Origin: Buxus sempervirens | Lineage: Eukaryota; Streptophyta; Magnoliopsida; Buxales; Buxaceae | Assembly: GCA_947561395.2 (NCBI GenBank) | Contig: OX387182.1 | Coordinates: 57,187,283-57,251,282 of the forward strand | Length of the DNA stretch: 64,000 bases | Direction: 5' to 3' | Part shown: piece by piece, positions 49,196 to 61,275 of the stretch | Layout: each line of letters begins with the position of its first letter | How positions within the stretch are numbered: the first letter of the stretch is position 1 | Position numbers and translations under genes: made by a program | The notes under the pieces: generated by a model | What the model saw: the letters and a program-made list of their open reading frames with translations, nothing else | Told to the model about the DNA's origin: nothing | The model's database searches: none

Positions 49196-51604
49196 GAAAC
49201 ACACTTTGCCTTATGGTTAACCATCAAAAGTATTTATGCACACAATATATAAAATTAAGAACTAAAACAAACAACTTCAGGCTCCAAAAAAGAAAACTAA
49301 TCAGATGGAAAAAAATTTACCTTTTCCTATTAAGGCAAAAGAAAACTGCAAGGATTTCCAGCTCAAAAGCAAACTGAACTGGATTCACGAGGCCACATTC
49401 AGAAGAAAACAGCACTGCTTGTATATCAAATGAAAGAAAATCAATTAAGAAGCTAGCAGCAGTAAACACCAGTCATAATCCAGAACTTGAACTACCCAGC
49501 AGATTGTGGATAAGCTGTTTCAGTGAACTTCAGACTCCCAACTCTGCATTCATCATAAAAACCTAGACAAACTTATATAGATAAACTAAATGAATCAATA
49601 AGTATATTATAGTATCAAGGCATTCTCCACAACCACATGTTTTCAACGACGAGCCAAGCATGCAGGAAATTATGATTTTATCTAAAAGATGGCATTCCAA
49701 GATAAAAAGCTCAAACAAATTATCAAGCATTATGCCCGGCATGAGTAAAGCAAATAAGAGCACTATATTACAATATCCAAAAACAAATGCCATATGAAGA
49801 AGGAACAAATTTTATAATGCATTCGGAATGCTTAAGAGAGCCACAATACATATACCTGTAACATTCAAGGAACCAGCCAGGATCCACAATTCAAAGTACA
49901 TCAACTCATGCCACTGACGGAAAGGCAGGAAATGTACACTTTGAGAAATGACATACAAAGTAAACAAGCAGCAACATGTAAGAAAACCATGTTCAAGCTT
50001 AAAGAGCTTAAAGATTCCATTTAAAATTGTAATAACTGGATAACTTTTCTTGAAACCACTTCATTCCTCTTCTTTTGGAACACTTCCCACAGCAGAAACC
50101 TCAATTTATAACCTTGCCCCAATTTTCATTCATAAATTACATATATAAATGGAACTATGAATTTCTATACCCAAGGAATTTCAATCCATATATTCTCATG
50201 GTATTACAGTATTCAGATAACCTAATTCAGAAAAATAACAAAAGCATAATAGATAAAGAATTTTTTCCAATTATCCAACCATCTATTGCAGATGGTGGGG
50301 AAAACCGTCTAGGTCAAGAAAGTAAGTGCAATGACTTGCACCAGTTATACTTTCCAATTAAAATCTCCTTCTTTCTGCCCCCTTAAAAGCCTAGATGCAT
50401 AAATAAATTAAAGATAAGTTTTTGAGTTTGAGCATGAAAGGCCTCCACGAAAAAAGCATATTTTGTTATTTTAACAAAAAAACACAGCATTAAATCAGTG
50501 TACAAGAGATAACAAGGGCAGAAACCTATCTGCAAAAAGAGGAAAAAAAACAGCTACACCATGACAAAATAATTACAAATCACAGACTCCACACTCACAT
50601 CTCATAAAATCTTAACATGTTGGAGTACTCTGATCCCCAGTAGAAGCACTGTCGGAACAAACTTCAAGTTAGATCATATCTATTTTTTCCCCTATCTTTT
50701 GAAAAATAAAATCCAATCCCAGATCAGGTCATATTTTCTCAGTTGACACAAATTGATAGCTAAATATACCACAAAACTAAGCCTCGTGTATCAGTGTAAG
50801 GTTTCCATAGAAAGAAACAGATGGAAGAGATAACTGATGAAACAGAAGTGCAGATGAAGTTGACCAAATGTGTAAGAGAACATGATGTTGCAATCAAATT
50901 TCAGTTAGATAAAATCAAAACTGTCATCCACATCTCTCCAGATGCATCTCAAAAATGTCCCACAAAGTTCCAAGATTCCCAGAAGCCAATCTTTTTTTAT
51001 GTTGGGTGTGTGTGTCTGTTGTGTGTTTGAGAGCAAGAATGGAGGGGTGGGGAGAGAGAGAGAGAGAAAGAGGGAGAAGAAGAAGAAGACGAAACCAGTT
51101 CAGTCTAGTCGATCATCATTAACATTTCTCCAGCAGAGACATTTCCTGGTTTATGTAATATCATTTGATCTGGTAATTTTCCTTTTCGATTCTCATAAGA
51201 TCCTTATTTGTAAACTTTTCAACTCTGAACAATAATCTACAAGTAAAAAGGACCCTTATTTATACTTCTGCTTACATATAAAGGCTGAGGCCCTTGGGTA
51301 TAAATCTAATTGACGAAATTACAACAAATAATTTCCCTCATCTAGCTGGGATCAGGCATTTTGTCATTGTTGCTGTTCACAGTTTTTTGTAGTTGTTATA
51401 TTGTACATCACACCCAATGGCAGACTTGAAACGTTGATACAACAACCTATTTTTCCCTTTCCTTATCCCCATTCCCCACCAACAGATCAAAGAAATGAAT
51501 AAATGCCCACATTATCCAAATCTTAACTTTGAATCCTAATTGGCCCCAGCTGGATAGAACAAACACCAAGCCACAATTTAAAACAGGAAAAGCACAAGTT
51601 CTGA
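49196..51604. other. No supported gene
   Basis: AT-rich sequence downstream of the nMAT gene, with a GAGAGA/GAAGAAG tract at about 51050-51090. The part nearest 51605 should hold the nMAT 3' UTR. Confidence 0.5.
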
Positions 51605-53899
51605 TCAATTCACATCCACAAATGAAGTACAATCCATGTCCTGTAAAGATATTCTACCCAAGTACAACTCACTTATGTGGTCAGAGCATAGTGGAAGGCA
51701 CTTCCTGTTCAAACTTTCATGAATAGAACCCAACCTCCAAACCCAATTCTTATATTCTATCGGAGACTCAGTCTGCAGTAATCGGATACGATAAATTTTA
51801 GTATCCATTCTATCACAAAAATGAGCTACACAAGAATATGAAGGCTCATCAGAAACCAATCTAATCAAGACCATGGACAAAGCCCCATCCACGGGTTTTG
51901 GATCCAAAAGATTTTTATCTCCCATCATTTTAATTTCCTTTTCTGTGGGAAAAGGCATTTCTTCCTCATCTTTCCCATTTAATACTTTCAGATCCTTTGT
52001 GTAATGCCTAATAGTCTCCTTTTTAGTGGCATTGTGCTTTTCTGCCAGTGTCAAGAAACAAGAAAACCTTAAGTGGTAACTGACAACTATTTTTACCATT
52101 TTGAAGTTGGAACAACAACAGTAAAAGTAAAGCCACCTCCTTCCCACACCTGCATACCATTTTACAATATCAACATCTTCCAAAGCAGTAAGTAACTCGA
52201 TAGGTCTGGGACGACCCATAGAATTTGTAAATCCGACCATTTTAACTGCTTGTCTTACAAGATCCTCAGGTGCAGAAACTTTCATGCATAGCTTTGTCAG
52301 ATCATCAACAGTCTGCTCAGCATACTTTCTACTCTCCTCATCTTCTACTTCCCTAGCTTCTTCCTCTAAGGCCTTTCTAGCTTTCACTGGATTCAAATAC
52401 TTGTCAACTTGCTCTTGGAACAAATCATAAGAATCCACAAGATCTTGGGGCAATTGATCTCTAATGACTTTCAGAGAGAGAAAATCACCCGCTGAAAGCT
52501 TCCGATGCCAATTCCATCGCTCCTCCAAAGATCCTAAAAAATCTTGAACGACTTCGTCAGCCCAAGTTCTAAATATATCTCTGACCTCACCCTCAATCTG
52601 CAAATCAAATTTAAACTGATCGGTATGTTTCAGCTTCTTGAAAACATGATTCAATATCTTCAGTCCCAGTTTCTTCCTGTTAGTCTCTCTAGACTTTTTC
52701 AACTCTAAAGCTTTGGCTTCTTTCTGTTTAATGTACTTCTTACGTGCCCTAATTGCTTTATCTGACATAGGAGGATGCAAAACTGAAGGGGGAACTGCCC
52801 GTAATTCCATCCCCATGAAATCAATCTTCTCCGAAACAGCACTATGGATAACAGTATTCCATTTATCCACATTTAGCTCCAAGACCCCTTCTAAGAACTT
52901 CACAACCTGATTCTTCAGGTCCAACATGAGCCTTCTCGAGCCAGAAGTTATCAATAGTATCTCGTCTAAATACCTCACCGCATATATCTTTACAGGCTTA
53001 TGAATAACCCTCGATGAAAGCTCATTAGCATCAAATTTTGGGTTCATCCCATCCATTCGCAGACGTTGCCCCTGAATTTCTTTGTCAAAGCCATTAAAAT
53101 AAATATTTATAAGAATCGAACTCAAACTACTTTCCTGAGGAAAACCTCTTCCCAGATAACAACCTCCTAACTCAATTTGAGCAGCTTCAGATTCAAATAA
53201 TCTTCTTAGAATATCAATCAAATACTTATCTTCTATCTTCTCTTCAAGAAACGAACTCAATTTACGAAAATGTCGAATATCAAATTTATGACGCTTAAAC
53301 CGAACGCAGAACCACCAGCTAGGATTTTCAACCGCGTTCTTTAGATATCTAATTGCAGTGTGTCTTCCCATACCAACACGACCGCCATAAGCAAAGGTCG
53401 CAAAACGGCTATCATAAACAACCTCCAACACCATCCGAACAGCTTCAATCACGACTTTTAGTTTCAGGTTGGGGAGAATCAGCGACTCACCTTTTTCCCT
53501 CGAAGGAGACATTGACACGCAACAGGCTTCAACATCGAACCGATTTTCTCGGAGTTCAAGAGCCATGTCTTCGATCGAAAACCTCTTTGACACACATTCG
53601 AGGAGCGAATCTGGAGCGCCGTTTCCACCATTACTGCTGCAAATGAGGTTTCTGCAGGCCGCGAGCAAAACAGAAGGCGTGGAAACAACGCTTCCAACAA
53701 GGTTGAAGAATTTTCCATGACAAAACTGCTGAAGAACTAGATTTTCGAGGTCAGATTTGTCCACTAGCTTGTCAGGGTCTGGATTCAAAATTCTCTGATC
53801 GGGCAGAGAATTCAGAGCTAGGGTTGAACGGAAACGCTGGGAGGAGAATATAGAAACCCTAAAATCAGATGCGATGAATCGTCTGAAGTACACAAGCAT
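51605..53899 (-). CDS. Nuclear-encoded group II intron maturase (nMAT family), mitochondrial
   Basis: An intronless frame of 764 residues from the ATG at 53899; the frame is open 15 codons further upstream but without an ATG. The N-terminus MLVYFRRFIASDFRVSIFSS with further Arg residues suits a mitochondrial targeting peptide. An RT-type region (about residues 130-360: FAYGGRVGMGRHTAIRYL, GFPQESSLSSILINIYFNGF) has YLDE in place of the YADD active site (near residue 308). Maturase domain X follows (WYAGVGRRWLYFYCCC, VVSYHLRFSCFLTLAEKH, about 580-630). The end RKCLPLCSDHISELYLG looks like a worn HNH/endonuclease tail. Family knowledge: nMAT1-4 assist splicing of mitochondrial group II introns such as those in nad genes. 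Length and tail are nearest my memory of nMAT4, but I cannot assign the clade. A transposon sits just upstream. Confidence 0.92.
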   Translation of the reverse strand: MLVYFRRFIASDFRVSIFSSQRFRSTLALNSLPDQRILNPDPDKLVDKSDLENLVLQQFCHGKFFNLVGSVVSTPSVLLAACRNLICSSNGGNGAPDSLLECVSKRFSIEDMALELRENRFDVEACCVSMSPSREKGESLILPNLKLKVVIEAVRMVLEVVYDSRFATFAYGGRVGMGRHTAIRYLKNAVENPSWWFCVRFKRHKFDIRHFRKLSSFLEEKIEDKYLIDILRRLFESEAAQIELGGCYLGRGFPQESSLSSILINIYFNGFDKEIQGQRLRMDGMNPKFDANELSSRVIHKPVKIYAVRYLDEILLITSGSRRLMLDLKNQVVKFLEGVLELNVDKWNTVIHSAVSEKIDFMGMELRAVPPSVLHPPMSDKAIRARKKYIKQKEAKALELKKSRETNRKKLGLKILNHVFKKLKHTDQFKFDLQIEGEVRDIFRTWADEVVQDFLGSLEERWNWHRKLSAGDFLSLKVIRDQLPQDLVDSYDLFQEQVDKYLNPVKARKALEEEAREVEDEESRKYAEQTVDDLTKLCMKVSAPEDLVRQAVKMVGFTNSMGRPRPIELLTALEDVDIVKWYAGVGRRWLYFYCCCSNFKMVKIVVSYHLRFSCFLTLAEKHNATKKETIRHYTKDLKVLNGKDEEEMPFPTEKEIKMMGDKNLLDPKPVDGALSMVLIRLVSDEPSYSCVAHFCDRMDTKIYRIRLLQTESPIEYKNWVWRLGSIHESLNRKCLPLCSDHISELYLGRISLQDMDCTSFVDVN

Positions 53900-53962
53900 C
53901 GAGAAACGTCGAGAAGCAGAGCAAGCTTTCAGTCGCGATCTCACACATAAGGAACCGCTTAA

Positions 53963-53980
53963 GGCCAGCTATGTTGGGCT
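53963..53980 (+). promoter_or_regulatory. Site II-like motif, proximal copy (nMAT 5' region)
   Basis: GGCCAGCT...TGGGCT; TGGGCT at 53975-53980 fits the TGGGCY site II element common in promoters of nuclear genes for organelle proteins. A near-copy (GGCCAGCTACACTGGGCT at 55764-55781) lies on the far side of the hAT insertion, and a third TGGGCT lies at 55800-55805. Use as TCP-binding sites is inferred. Confidence 0.4.
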
Positions 53981-54004
53981 GGCAACTGCTGCAAGCGATC
54001 TTAT

Positions 54005-55742
54005 TAGAGCTGGAAGTAGGGCGGGCTGGGCTGGGTTTCAATGAGTTCGGGCTCAACCCTAACTAAAATTGGTGAACCCAAACTCTCCTTAGCCCGCCCT
54101 AACCCAAACTCTTTGAGCCCAAACCCAACCCTAAAATTATTTCTTGAGTTTGGGTTGGGTTCGGGCCAGCCCAAACTTTTTTTTCTACTTGATACAATGA
54201 TACATTCACATATATAAGACTACAATATTTCGATATATATAATAAAGTTTATTGGCATACATTGACTTTTTTGTGTATTAGGTTAAAAAATGATCTCTAT
54301 AAGTCCACCAAACTTTTGATATGTGTAAAGAGCCTTAGAACAAAATATTCACTAAGATATTTCTGAGTTTCACATGTTTTCCAATCTGATGCAACCATCC
54401 ATCATAACGTATGGAATTAACAGCAATACAACAAATACAGTAGCAGAATTAATCCTATCAAGGCATCCTCTACTCTCAAAGAAACAATAGATAGAAAATG
54501 ATGACTTGATTAGCAAGACATTCCTACATTTCCCACTCAATCACTATTTCACAAAAATTGCAATGTTGCATACAGGACCTACCCCATTTGAAATTCCAGA
54601 ATTAGTTTTATTGCATTTTCACGTTGTTTAAGTATTCAAACCTTAATCTAAAAATAATACCTTTTACAAAATCAATCAACTTTTGTAATTTTAAATAGAC
54701 TTAATATTCATGTTTCCTATCTCTTTCAATTACTTTAGAATCTACGTTTTTTTTTTTTTTTTTTTTTTTTTTGTTGAGTTAGAATCTACGTTTCAAATAT
54801 TAGAACCACAAAATTATGTAAGAAACACATAACTCATTTGCATATGACCAAACAAGAACAATAAATCAAGATTTTAGGGGATATATATTGATGTTAAAAA
54901 TAACATAAAATAAAATACTACTAACGTAACAAGATTTTCTGTTTTGCTACCTTATCGGAAATCAAATTTTAATGAAATTTTGCATCTAGCAGTAAAAGAT
55001 TGGGGATTGAAATATCTGAACTAACTTTGTAGTCAAAGAGGTAAATAATTTTAGATTATATGGTGCATAGCCGAGGAAAAGAAACAAACCCTCCCAAGCA
55101 CACATTAATGGATCTTATCCAAATCGAGTACTAGAAAAGAGAGGAATTAAATAGTACCTGAAAGCAGTGAACAAATGGGGAAAGATCAGATGCCTGATTT
55201 GACAAAAATAGCAATCGCAAATCCCTTGTAACTTGTGAGCGATGGATCTATATCGCAAATCCCTTGTGAGTAATCGCAAATCCCTTGCTGCTGGAACTGT
55301 ACCCCACTGTATTGATATCGACGCCGACGGCAACTATATTGCTAGCTCTTGCCGATTGAGCTCCTTTGTTGGGGGTTTGTCTAGCTAGGTTGTCTTTGAG
55401 ATGTGAGGTATTGATAATAGAAGAGAGGGATAGTAAGTCACTGAGAGGGGAGAGCAATTCCAACTTCCGTGGTAGAGATATGGGAGAAGACAAGAAATTT
55501 TTAGGTTTGCAGGAAACAATCGTATGGAGGTTTGCAGGAGGGGGTTTTAGTGGTATATATACTTCGGGTTATTCGGGTTTTTTCGGGTTGTACATTGTGA
55601 GCCCGAGCTCAACCCAAACTCAACTTCGGGCTCAAGATTGAGCCCGGCCCAAACCCAAACCCAAACTTATTTCTTAAATCGGGCTGTTATTCGGGCTGGG
55701 TTGGGCGGGCTTCGGGCGGTCCGGGCCAAACTTACAGCTCTA
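54005..55742. mobile_element. hAT-like non-autonomous element 1, with 8-bp target duplication
   Basis: Inverted ends TAGAGCTGGAAGT and (reverse of right end) TAGAGCTGTAAGT are flanked by perfect 8-bp duplications GATCTTAT at 53997-54004 and 55743-55750, diagnostic of the hAT superfamily. Subterminal regions are packed with GGGTTCGGG and GGGCTGGG strings on both sides. The 1.3-kb AT-rich interior has no transposase; it includes a run of about 28 T at 54747 and three copies of ATCGCAAATCCCTTG near 55210-55290. It is inserted 106 bp upstream of the nMAT start codon. Confidence 0.88.
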
Positions 55743-55750
55743 GATCTTAT

Positions 55751-57258
55751 GTATTAGAAACGGGGCCAGCTACACTGGGCTGGCAATACTGACAGGGCTT
55801 GGGCTCCTTATTTATAAAACAGCTAGACCAATTTCTCACAGAGGGGTCTTCTCTGCTTCAGCTGTTTGGGAAAAGTATCAGGATCCTTTGAAGTTTAACT
55901 TGAAGCCAATCATTTACTCCATTCCCTTTGTCACTTTTGTTACCGATCGAAATATGTAATGTGACATGCTTTGATAAACCTTATTACATAAGACCTATCA
56001 AAGTAAACCACATAACATGTTTTCATTGGTAGCAGACTAAAGTGGTTAAGGGGAAGAGGTGGAGAATTCGCAATAAAAGCTAGTCAAGTTTGTACATATT
56101 TTATTATTTAGGCTAATATTTTGTCACTTGGTCAACCTCTTGTTAGGCCTAGTAGGTTGTGTTTGCTTAATTACATGCCAAAAGTATGTTTAGAGTGTTA
56201 AGAATAATTCAAAGAGTATACATTTCAAACGACAACAAATTCATAGTTGAAATGAGTAAATTAAGGCCATAGTTAGACATTGAATGGAAGAGCGCTTGAG
56301 TAGAGCTCTAGAGGTCTCTAACATTGGACACTATTTGTGTTTTTCCGCAACCTGAGGTTAGTGTTAGATGATTGTAAGATGACACTAGAGGAACATGAGA
56401 TAGTGCTCTAGCAGTGAAGTATTGGATGATGGCTCGAGTTGTGGTTTAATGGAGAGCTCCAAAAATCTTATAACGTTCTTGTTTTAATTCAAATTGACTT
56501 CAACACTTCTTGGGGAAACTTTAAATACCATTGTGGTTTGTTCAAACTCACAAGAGACATATTTTAGAAGCCCTAAAAATCCTTTTCTATTCTGAGAAAC
56601 TATTTTCAAGGTATTTCTCTTTTAAAGCCACCAAAACACTGTTTTCTTCTTTTTTCTTCTTCCTTAGAGTTTCAGGATTGGAAAATAGTACATAGGAGTT
56701 TCTATATATATTAGACGAGTTTGTTTGGATGGTCATGGAGAAAATCTTCAGAGTGGCGGAGTATTGCTATGAAGCAAATATGAAGTATTCTTTTAGATAC
56801 TTCAGTTTGTTAGTTTTCAGAGTCTAGCATAAGAATGTTGAGTTGTCTGAACTAAAGTATCTAAGTTTTCTTCTCATAGTTATATCTTTTAGGTGGCATC
56901 TGTATAGCCCAGAGGGTTTTTCTCTTTGAGAGCCTGCTTAGTGTTTTGTCTTGGTCATCAAATTGTTTTGTGTTGATATATTAATATGTTTTTATTTTTA
57001 TATTACAATTTAGATGAATGGATATTGATTGATTGATACTCATTTAAGGCTTGTGCATGCCTATTAATAATTAACGTGTTTTTTATCAATAGAAAATTTT
57101 AACTATGCATTATTACACCTATTCACACCCTTCCAAGTGCATTGGAGTCTAAAGGCATATTTTCACCTCTAATGCAATGAAAGAATTAATATTCACGGAA
57201 AAAAGGTTCAAAGCAAGTTCATGGGTGATTGGGGGAATTCATATGAAAAACTGAATTA
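55751..57258. other. No supported gene; ancestral nMAT upstream DNA plus unassigned sequence
   Basis: The first 100 bp contain the distal site II-like motifs and a TATA-like box. The rest is AT-rich with no coding region I recognise. Confidence 0.45.
55809..55816 (-). promoter_or_regulatory. Possible original nMAT TATA box, displaced
   Basis: TATAAATA on the minus strand. Without the hAT-like insertion it would lie about 180 bp upstream of the nMAT ATG; now it is about 1.9 kb away. Many organelle-protein genes are TATA-less, so this may be chance. Confidence 0.3.
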
Positions 57259-57266
57259 GATTTTAT

Positions 57267-58507
57267 TAGAGCTGGCAATTATGACCCATGACCCGCCCGC
57301 TCTAATGTGGGTTAGGGTTAGATATTTGAACCCATGGGTTGGGTTTGGGTTTGAAATTTCCAACCAGTAGTTAAACGGGTTGGGTTCGGGTTTGACCTTT
57401 CAACCTGACGGGTCATAAGGTATGTTAGAAAAAACCTAAAAGAAACAAAACCCTAATCGGCTAATTGATTGTTTCTTTATATCGTGTTCTCTACTCTACA
57501 GTAAAAGAGAAAGACTCAAAGTCTCAAACCCTACATGGCTACATAGCACGTACAGCACCTCCATCTCCAATTCTCCAGTGAGACGAAGCCAATACTGGTG
57601 GCCTTCATAAGAATCATCGCTTCAAATCTTCAAGTATTCTCACAATGAACAAGAATGGCATTTATCTTGCTATAGATTTTGTGGCTGTAGGCTTACAAGT
57701 TACAAGAAGAAGGACACAATCCTTTCACCTCAAAGATTAGAAATCTTTTCCCGAATTGATCTCTGTCCAAGTTGTAAGAGGACTTCTCAAACCTTTTCAG
57801 GCTCTCACCTTCTTTTGAGAGCTTGCACGCGGTGGCTTGTTGTACATTCACAGAGGAAATAGCCCACGGACCCACTGTAAAGCTCTTTTTTCTTTTCAAA
57901 TCTTCCTTTCATCTTAAGTCGTTGGAAATTGATTTCGTTAAGTTCGTTATGTTGTTAATTAGGCTTAGTCTTACAAAATTAGGGAGGCATGGTCATCTGA
58001 AAAATTCGAATCATCATCTGGAACATATATCCGATGCTTAATTAAAGTGCTCAAGAAATTCTTTAGCACGAGTAAAATTTTCGACTCACGCATTGGGGTA
58101 AAATTTTCAACTCATGCATTGGTGAATGTTGGGGTTTTCAGTCAATAGCTTTATAAATTTGTAATTTGCTGATTTCACATCTGTAGTGGAGCAATTGAGT
58201 TTCTCATCCATTCAGGTATATTCTTTTCTAGTAGGTGAGGTTACTTTGTGTTGAAAATTTCTACTCCTACAGGCTACAGGGACACGTTGGCCAACAACAA
58301 GGAATATTCAATATTGACCTTTTCAAATTTGAATTCAGTGTTTAATAAACAGGTTGGTGGGTTTAATCGGGTTAGAGCGGGTTGGGTTAGGGTTGGGATA
58401 TGCCAACCCATTTATTAAACGGGGGGGTTCGGGTTGAGCATTAACCCGTCAACCCCCCATATCAACCCAACCCTAACATGCTCGAACCCGACCCATTGCC
58501 ACCCCTA
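57267..58507. mobile_element. hAT-like non-autonomous element 2, with 8-bp target duplication
   Basis: Ends TAGAGCTGGCAAT and (reverse of right) TAGGGGTGGCAAT, flanked by perfect 8-bp duplications GATTTTAT at 57259-57266 and 58508-58515. GGGTTGGGTT-type subterminal repeats lie at both ends and the interior is about 0.9 kb without transposase. The short frame at 57693-57899 is not recognisable. It is probably a relative of hAT-like element 1 (54005-55742), since the terminal sequences and repeat style agree. Confidence 0.88.
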
Positions 58508-58678
58508 GATTTTATTATAGTCATTATGCAAGAATATCATATTGATCGAATACGCACTTCGGAAAATGACAAGAATGAGTAAGTAATTTTCCTTCTTTAC
58601 CTCCATTATTCTTTCTTTTTCCTTCTTTAAATTATTAGGTTTTTTTTTTTTTTGAATTGAAATGCATCACTATTCAAA

Positions 58679-59428
58679 TTAATAAGCAAAAATATCTTGG
58701 TTTACAAGTCTTTCATAAGATTGCCCCTTAGCATCGTCTACGACTATTCTGTTAACCCTCTTAGGGAGACTTCCTACCCAAAAACAAGAGTACGATTCTA
58801 AAGCAAAGTTGGCCAAATTGTTCGCTGCCATGTTACATTCCCTAAAACAGTGTTTGAAGCTAACACAATCAAAAGCTGAACATAACACTGCTTCCAACAG
58901 TAGGGCCTCTATTTTCCATGGAGGAGACAAACCCAAAACACAGTCAATCATCAGTTTGTTATCTCCTTCGATTTGCACTTTCTTGAAGTTTAGGAAGGAT
59001 GCCATTCTAAGGCCTTACACCAAAGCATATGCCTCTGCAACCAAAGCTTCTGATCTCCCTATTGCATTCGCCACTGCTCCGAGAACAATCCCATCTTCAT
59101 TCCTTGCAATAATTCCATATGCAACAAGACCTGGGTAGCCTTTCGCTGCACCATCCACATTAATTTTGATCCACCCAGCTTTTGGTCTTTCCCATTTGCA
59201 CAAAACCATCTCCTTTCTTCGGACTTGGTCTTTTTCCTTCAGCTCACAAAGCTTTCTTGAGTCCTCCTGCATCACATAGAAAAAAGACATACATAAATTC
59301 ATAGCAGGTTTTTCATTCTCAAATATGAATTTGTTTCTGGCATTCCATATCACCCAGGAAAGGTTAGCCTAGGTGGCAACCAAGTATTTAATCAGGGAGT
59401 TCTTCTCAGCTTCCATTGGTAACGGATT
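58679..59428 (-). pseudogene. LINE RNase H (RVT_3) block
   Basis: Reads WVIWNARNKFIFENE, KINVDGAAKGYPGLVAYGII (first catalytic Asp), SEALVAEAYAL (Glu), QIEGDNKLMID (Asp), and ends with NNLANFAL, where Asn stands for the usual fourth Asp. In-frame stops at 59371-59369 (TAG) and 59017-59015 (TAA) both fit loss of a Gln codon by C-to-T. It lies directly before the LINE poly-A tract. Confidence 0.85.
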
Positions 59429-59556
59429 CTTTGTGTAGCAGATCCTCTATGAAGCAAACGCCTTCTCTGTGCAGTGCAATCCAACGGTCCAAATTAAATG
59501 AAGGCTATCAAATATGGGGTACCTCAGGCAAACAATGGGGTACCTTTGTCAAATAC

Positions 59557-59822
59557 TGTTGTATTTTTAATGATTTTTAAGGGCTCAAAATTTCCTCTTG
59601 GTGTTTTGTCTTCCCATTGATACAGCCTCTGACGCCTGTGTTTTTCTTCTCTGTTCACGTTAAGAGTGACACTGCTACGCGGTTCGATTTGTCCAGTATT
59701 TCTGTGCGGATTACTGGAGAGACATTGTTGTCGTTGAATGCTGGAAGTCATAGCGTCGAGCAACCCTTCGCACTGGAGATTCGTTCTACAGGGGACGCTT
59801 AAGGCTTTAAGCACAGAGATTT
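59557..59822 (+). repeat. Left LTR remnant of the Copia element
   Basis: 59557-59612 matches the start of the right LTR. A 317-bp stretch that includes the TATA box is then replaced by eight unrelated bases, and 59621-59822 matches 61649-61850. It then joins directly to pol. Confidence 0.85.
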
Positions 59823-60715
59823 CTAAATTTGATATGAAAGATTTAGGAGAAGCTGATGTAATTTTAGGCATCAAAATAACTAAGGAGTCGGGCAGTATTA
59901 CATTAACCCAATCACATTATGTAGAAAATATATTAAAGAAGTTTGGACACTTTGAGTCTGATCCGTTGTCCTCACCTTATGATGTTAGTATACATTTAAA
60001 GAAACACACTGGTGAAAGTGTTTCACAAATTGAGTATGCTAGAGTGATTGGTTCCTTAATGTACTTAATGAACTGCACCAGACCTGATATTGCTTATGCT
60101 GTAGGGAGACTGAGTAGATACACCCATTGTCCCAACTATGAGCACTGGAGTGCATTAGTTAGGGTGTTGAGGTACTTAAAGGGTACAATTAATTATGGGT
60201 TGTGTTATTCAGGGTATCCTACAGTGTTGGAGGGCTATTGTGATGCCAACTGGGTAACTGGGCATGATGAGTCTAACTCTACTAGTGGTTATGTTTTTAC
60301 CTTAGGAGGTGGGGCTGTTTCATGGAAATCATGTAAACAGTCTTGTAATGCGAAATCCACCATGGAATCTGAGTTTGTAGCTTTAGAGCTAGCTGGTGGA
60401 GAGGCAGAGTGGTTGAGAAACCTTCTGCATGATATCCCTTTATGGACGAAACCAGCACCTCCTATTACCATTTTATGTGATAGCCAGGCAGCAATAGCTA
60501 AAGCCCAGAATAAAATTTATAATGGTAAAAGGAGACATATCAGATTGAGGCATAATATAATTAGACAATTACTCAGTGATGGGGTAATTGCATTGACTTT
60601 TGTGAGGTCAGTTGGAAATCTGGCAGATCCACTGACAAAGCCTCTGAGCAAGAAGCTCGTTATTAGCACATCGAGGGGGATGGGTCTAAAGCCCATGGAT
60701 ATAAACAACCCGTGA
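59738..60715 (+). pseudogene. Copia RT end plus RNase H, fused in frame to LTR-derived residues
   Basis: An open frame of 325 codons. Residues 1-29 come from LTR sequence (59738-59822). From [18 protein letters not shown] the frame is the end of Copia reverse transcriptase, followed by the connection ([20 protein letters not shown]) and an RNase H with its acidic residues in place ([35 protein letters not shown]). The polymerase active site is absent, so the product could not reverse transcribe. No internal stop has arisen. Whether it is expressed is unknown; the left LTR has lost its promoter region. Confidence 0.85.
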
Positions 60716-61261
60716 TAGTAACCCAACCTACGTGAATGGCGATCCCAGGAAGTAGGTTCAATGGGAAGAACAAGTCACCTGAGTTGTTTGTGAAGCACTA
60801 CAAGTTATTTACTTTGTGAGAAATCTATCCCTATGATGTGAGTAGTGCAAAACTGCAACGTATGTGAGGTTGAGTCATTGAACTCTTAATAGTTTCCATA
60901 TTCTTTATAGATGGTGTGTTTTAGTTGCGGTTTACACACTTGATGGAAATTACCTATGTGAGTGTAGAGGTGGAGCCGCCTCTGTTGAGAATTAGGGCTA
61001 ATTCTCTAGAGCTCTCACGAGACCAGCAGGCGCATGGCCGTATAGGCGCCAACCCGGTTAGAACCTAAAAGCAGGTATTCTATTGTGTGGACTGCAGAGG
61101 TAGTTGTTTCACATTAAAGAGATTAGGTTTAAGAATTTATTCCACCGAATCTCTGTGAAGTCTATTCTGCAAGTTCTAAGTGTCAGTTCAAGTCCAAAAG
61201 ACACCGGCATTAATGCACATTAGAATTTTGGTCACTCTGTCTATTCTCTAGAATTTTGGGC

Positions 61262-61274
61262 CCTGTGGGGGGAA
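61262..61274 (+). promoter_or_regulatory. Polypurine tract of the Copia element
   Basis: CTGTGGGGGGAA immediately before the right LTR TGTTG, in the expected place for plus-strand priming; purine-rich but not pure. Confidence 0.65.
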
Positions 61275-61275
61275 T

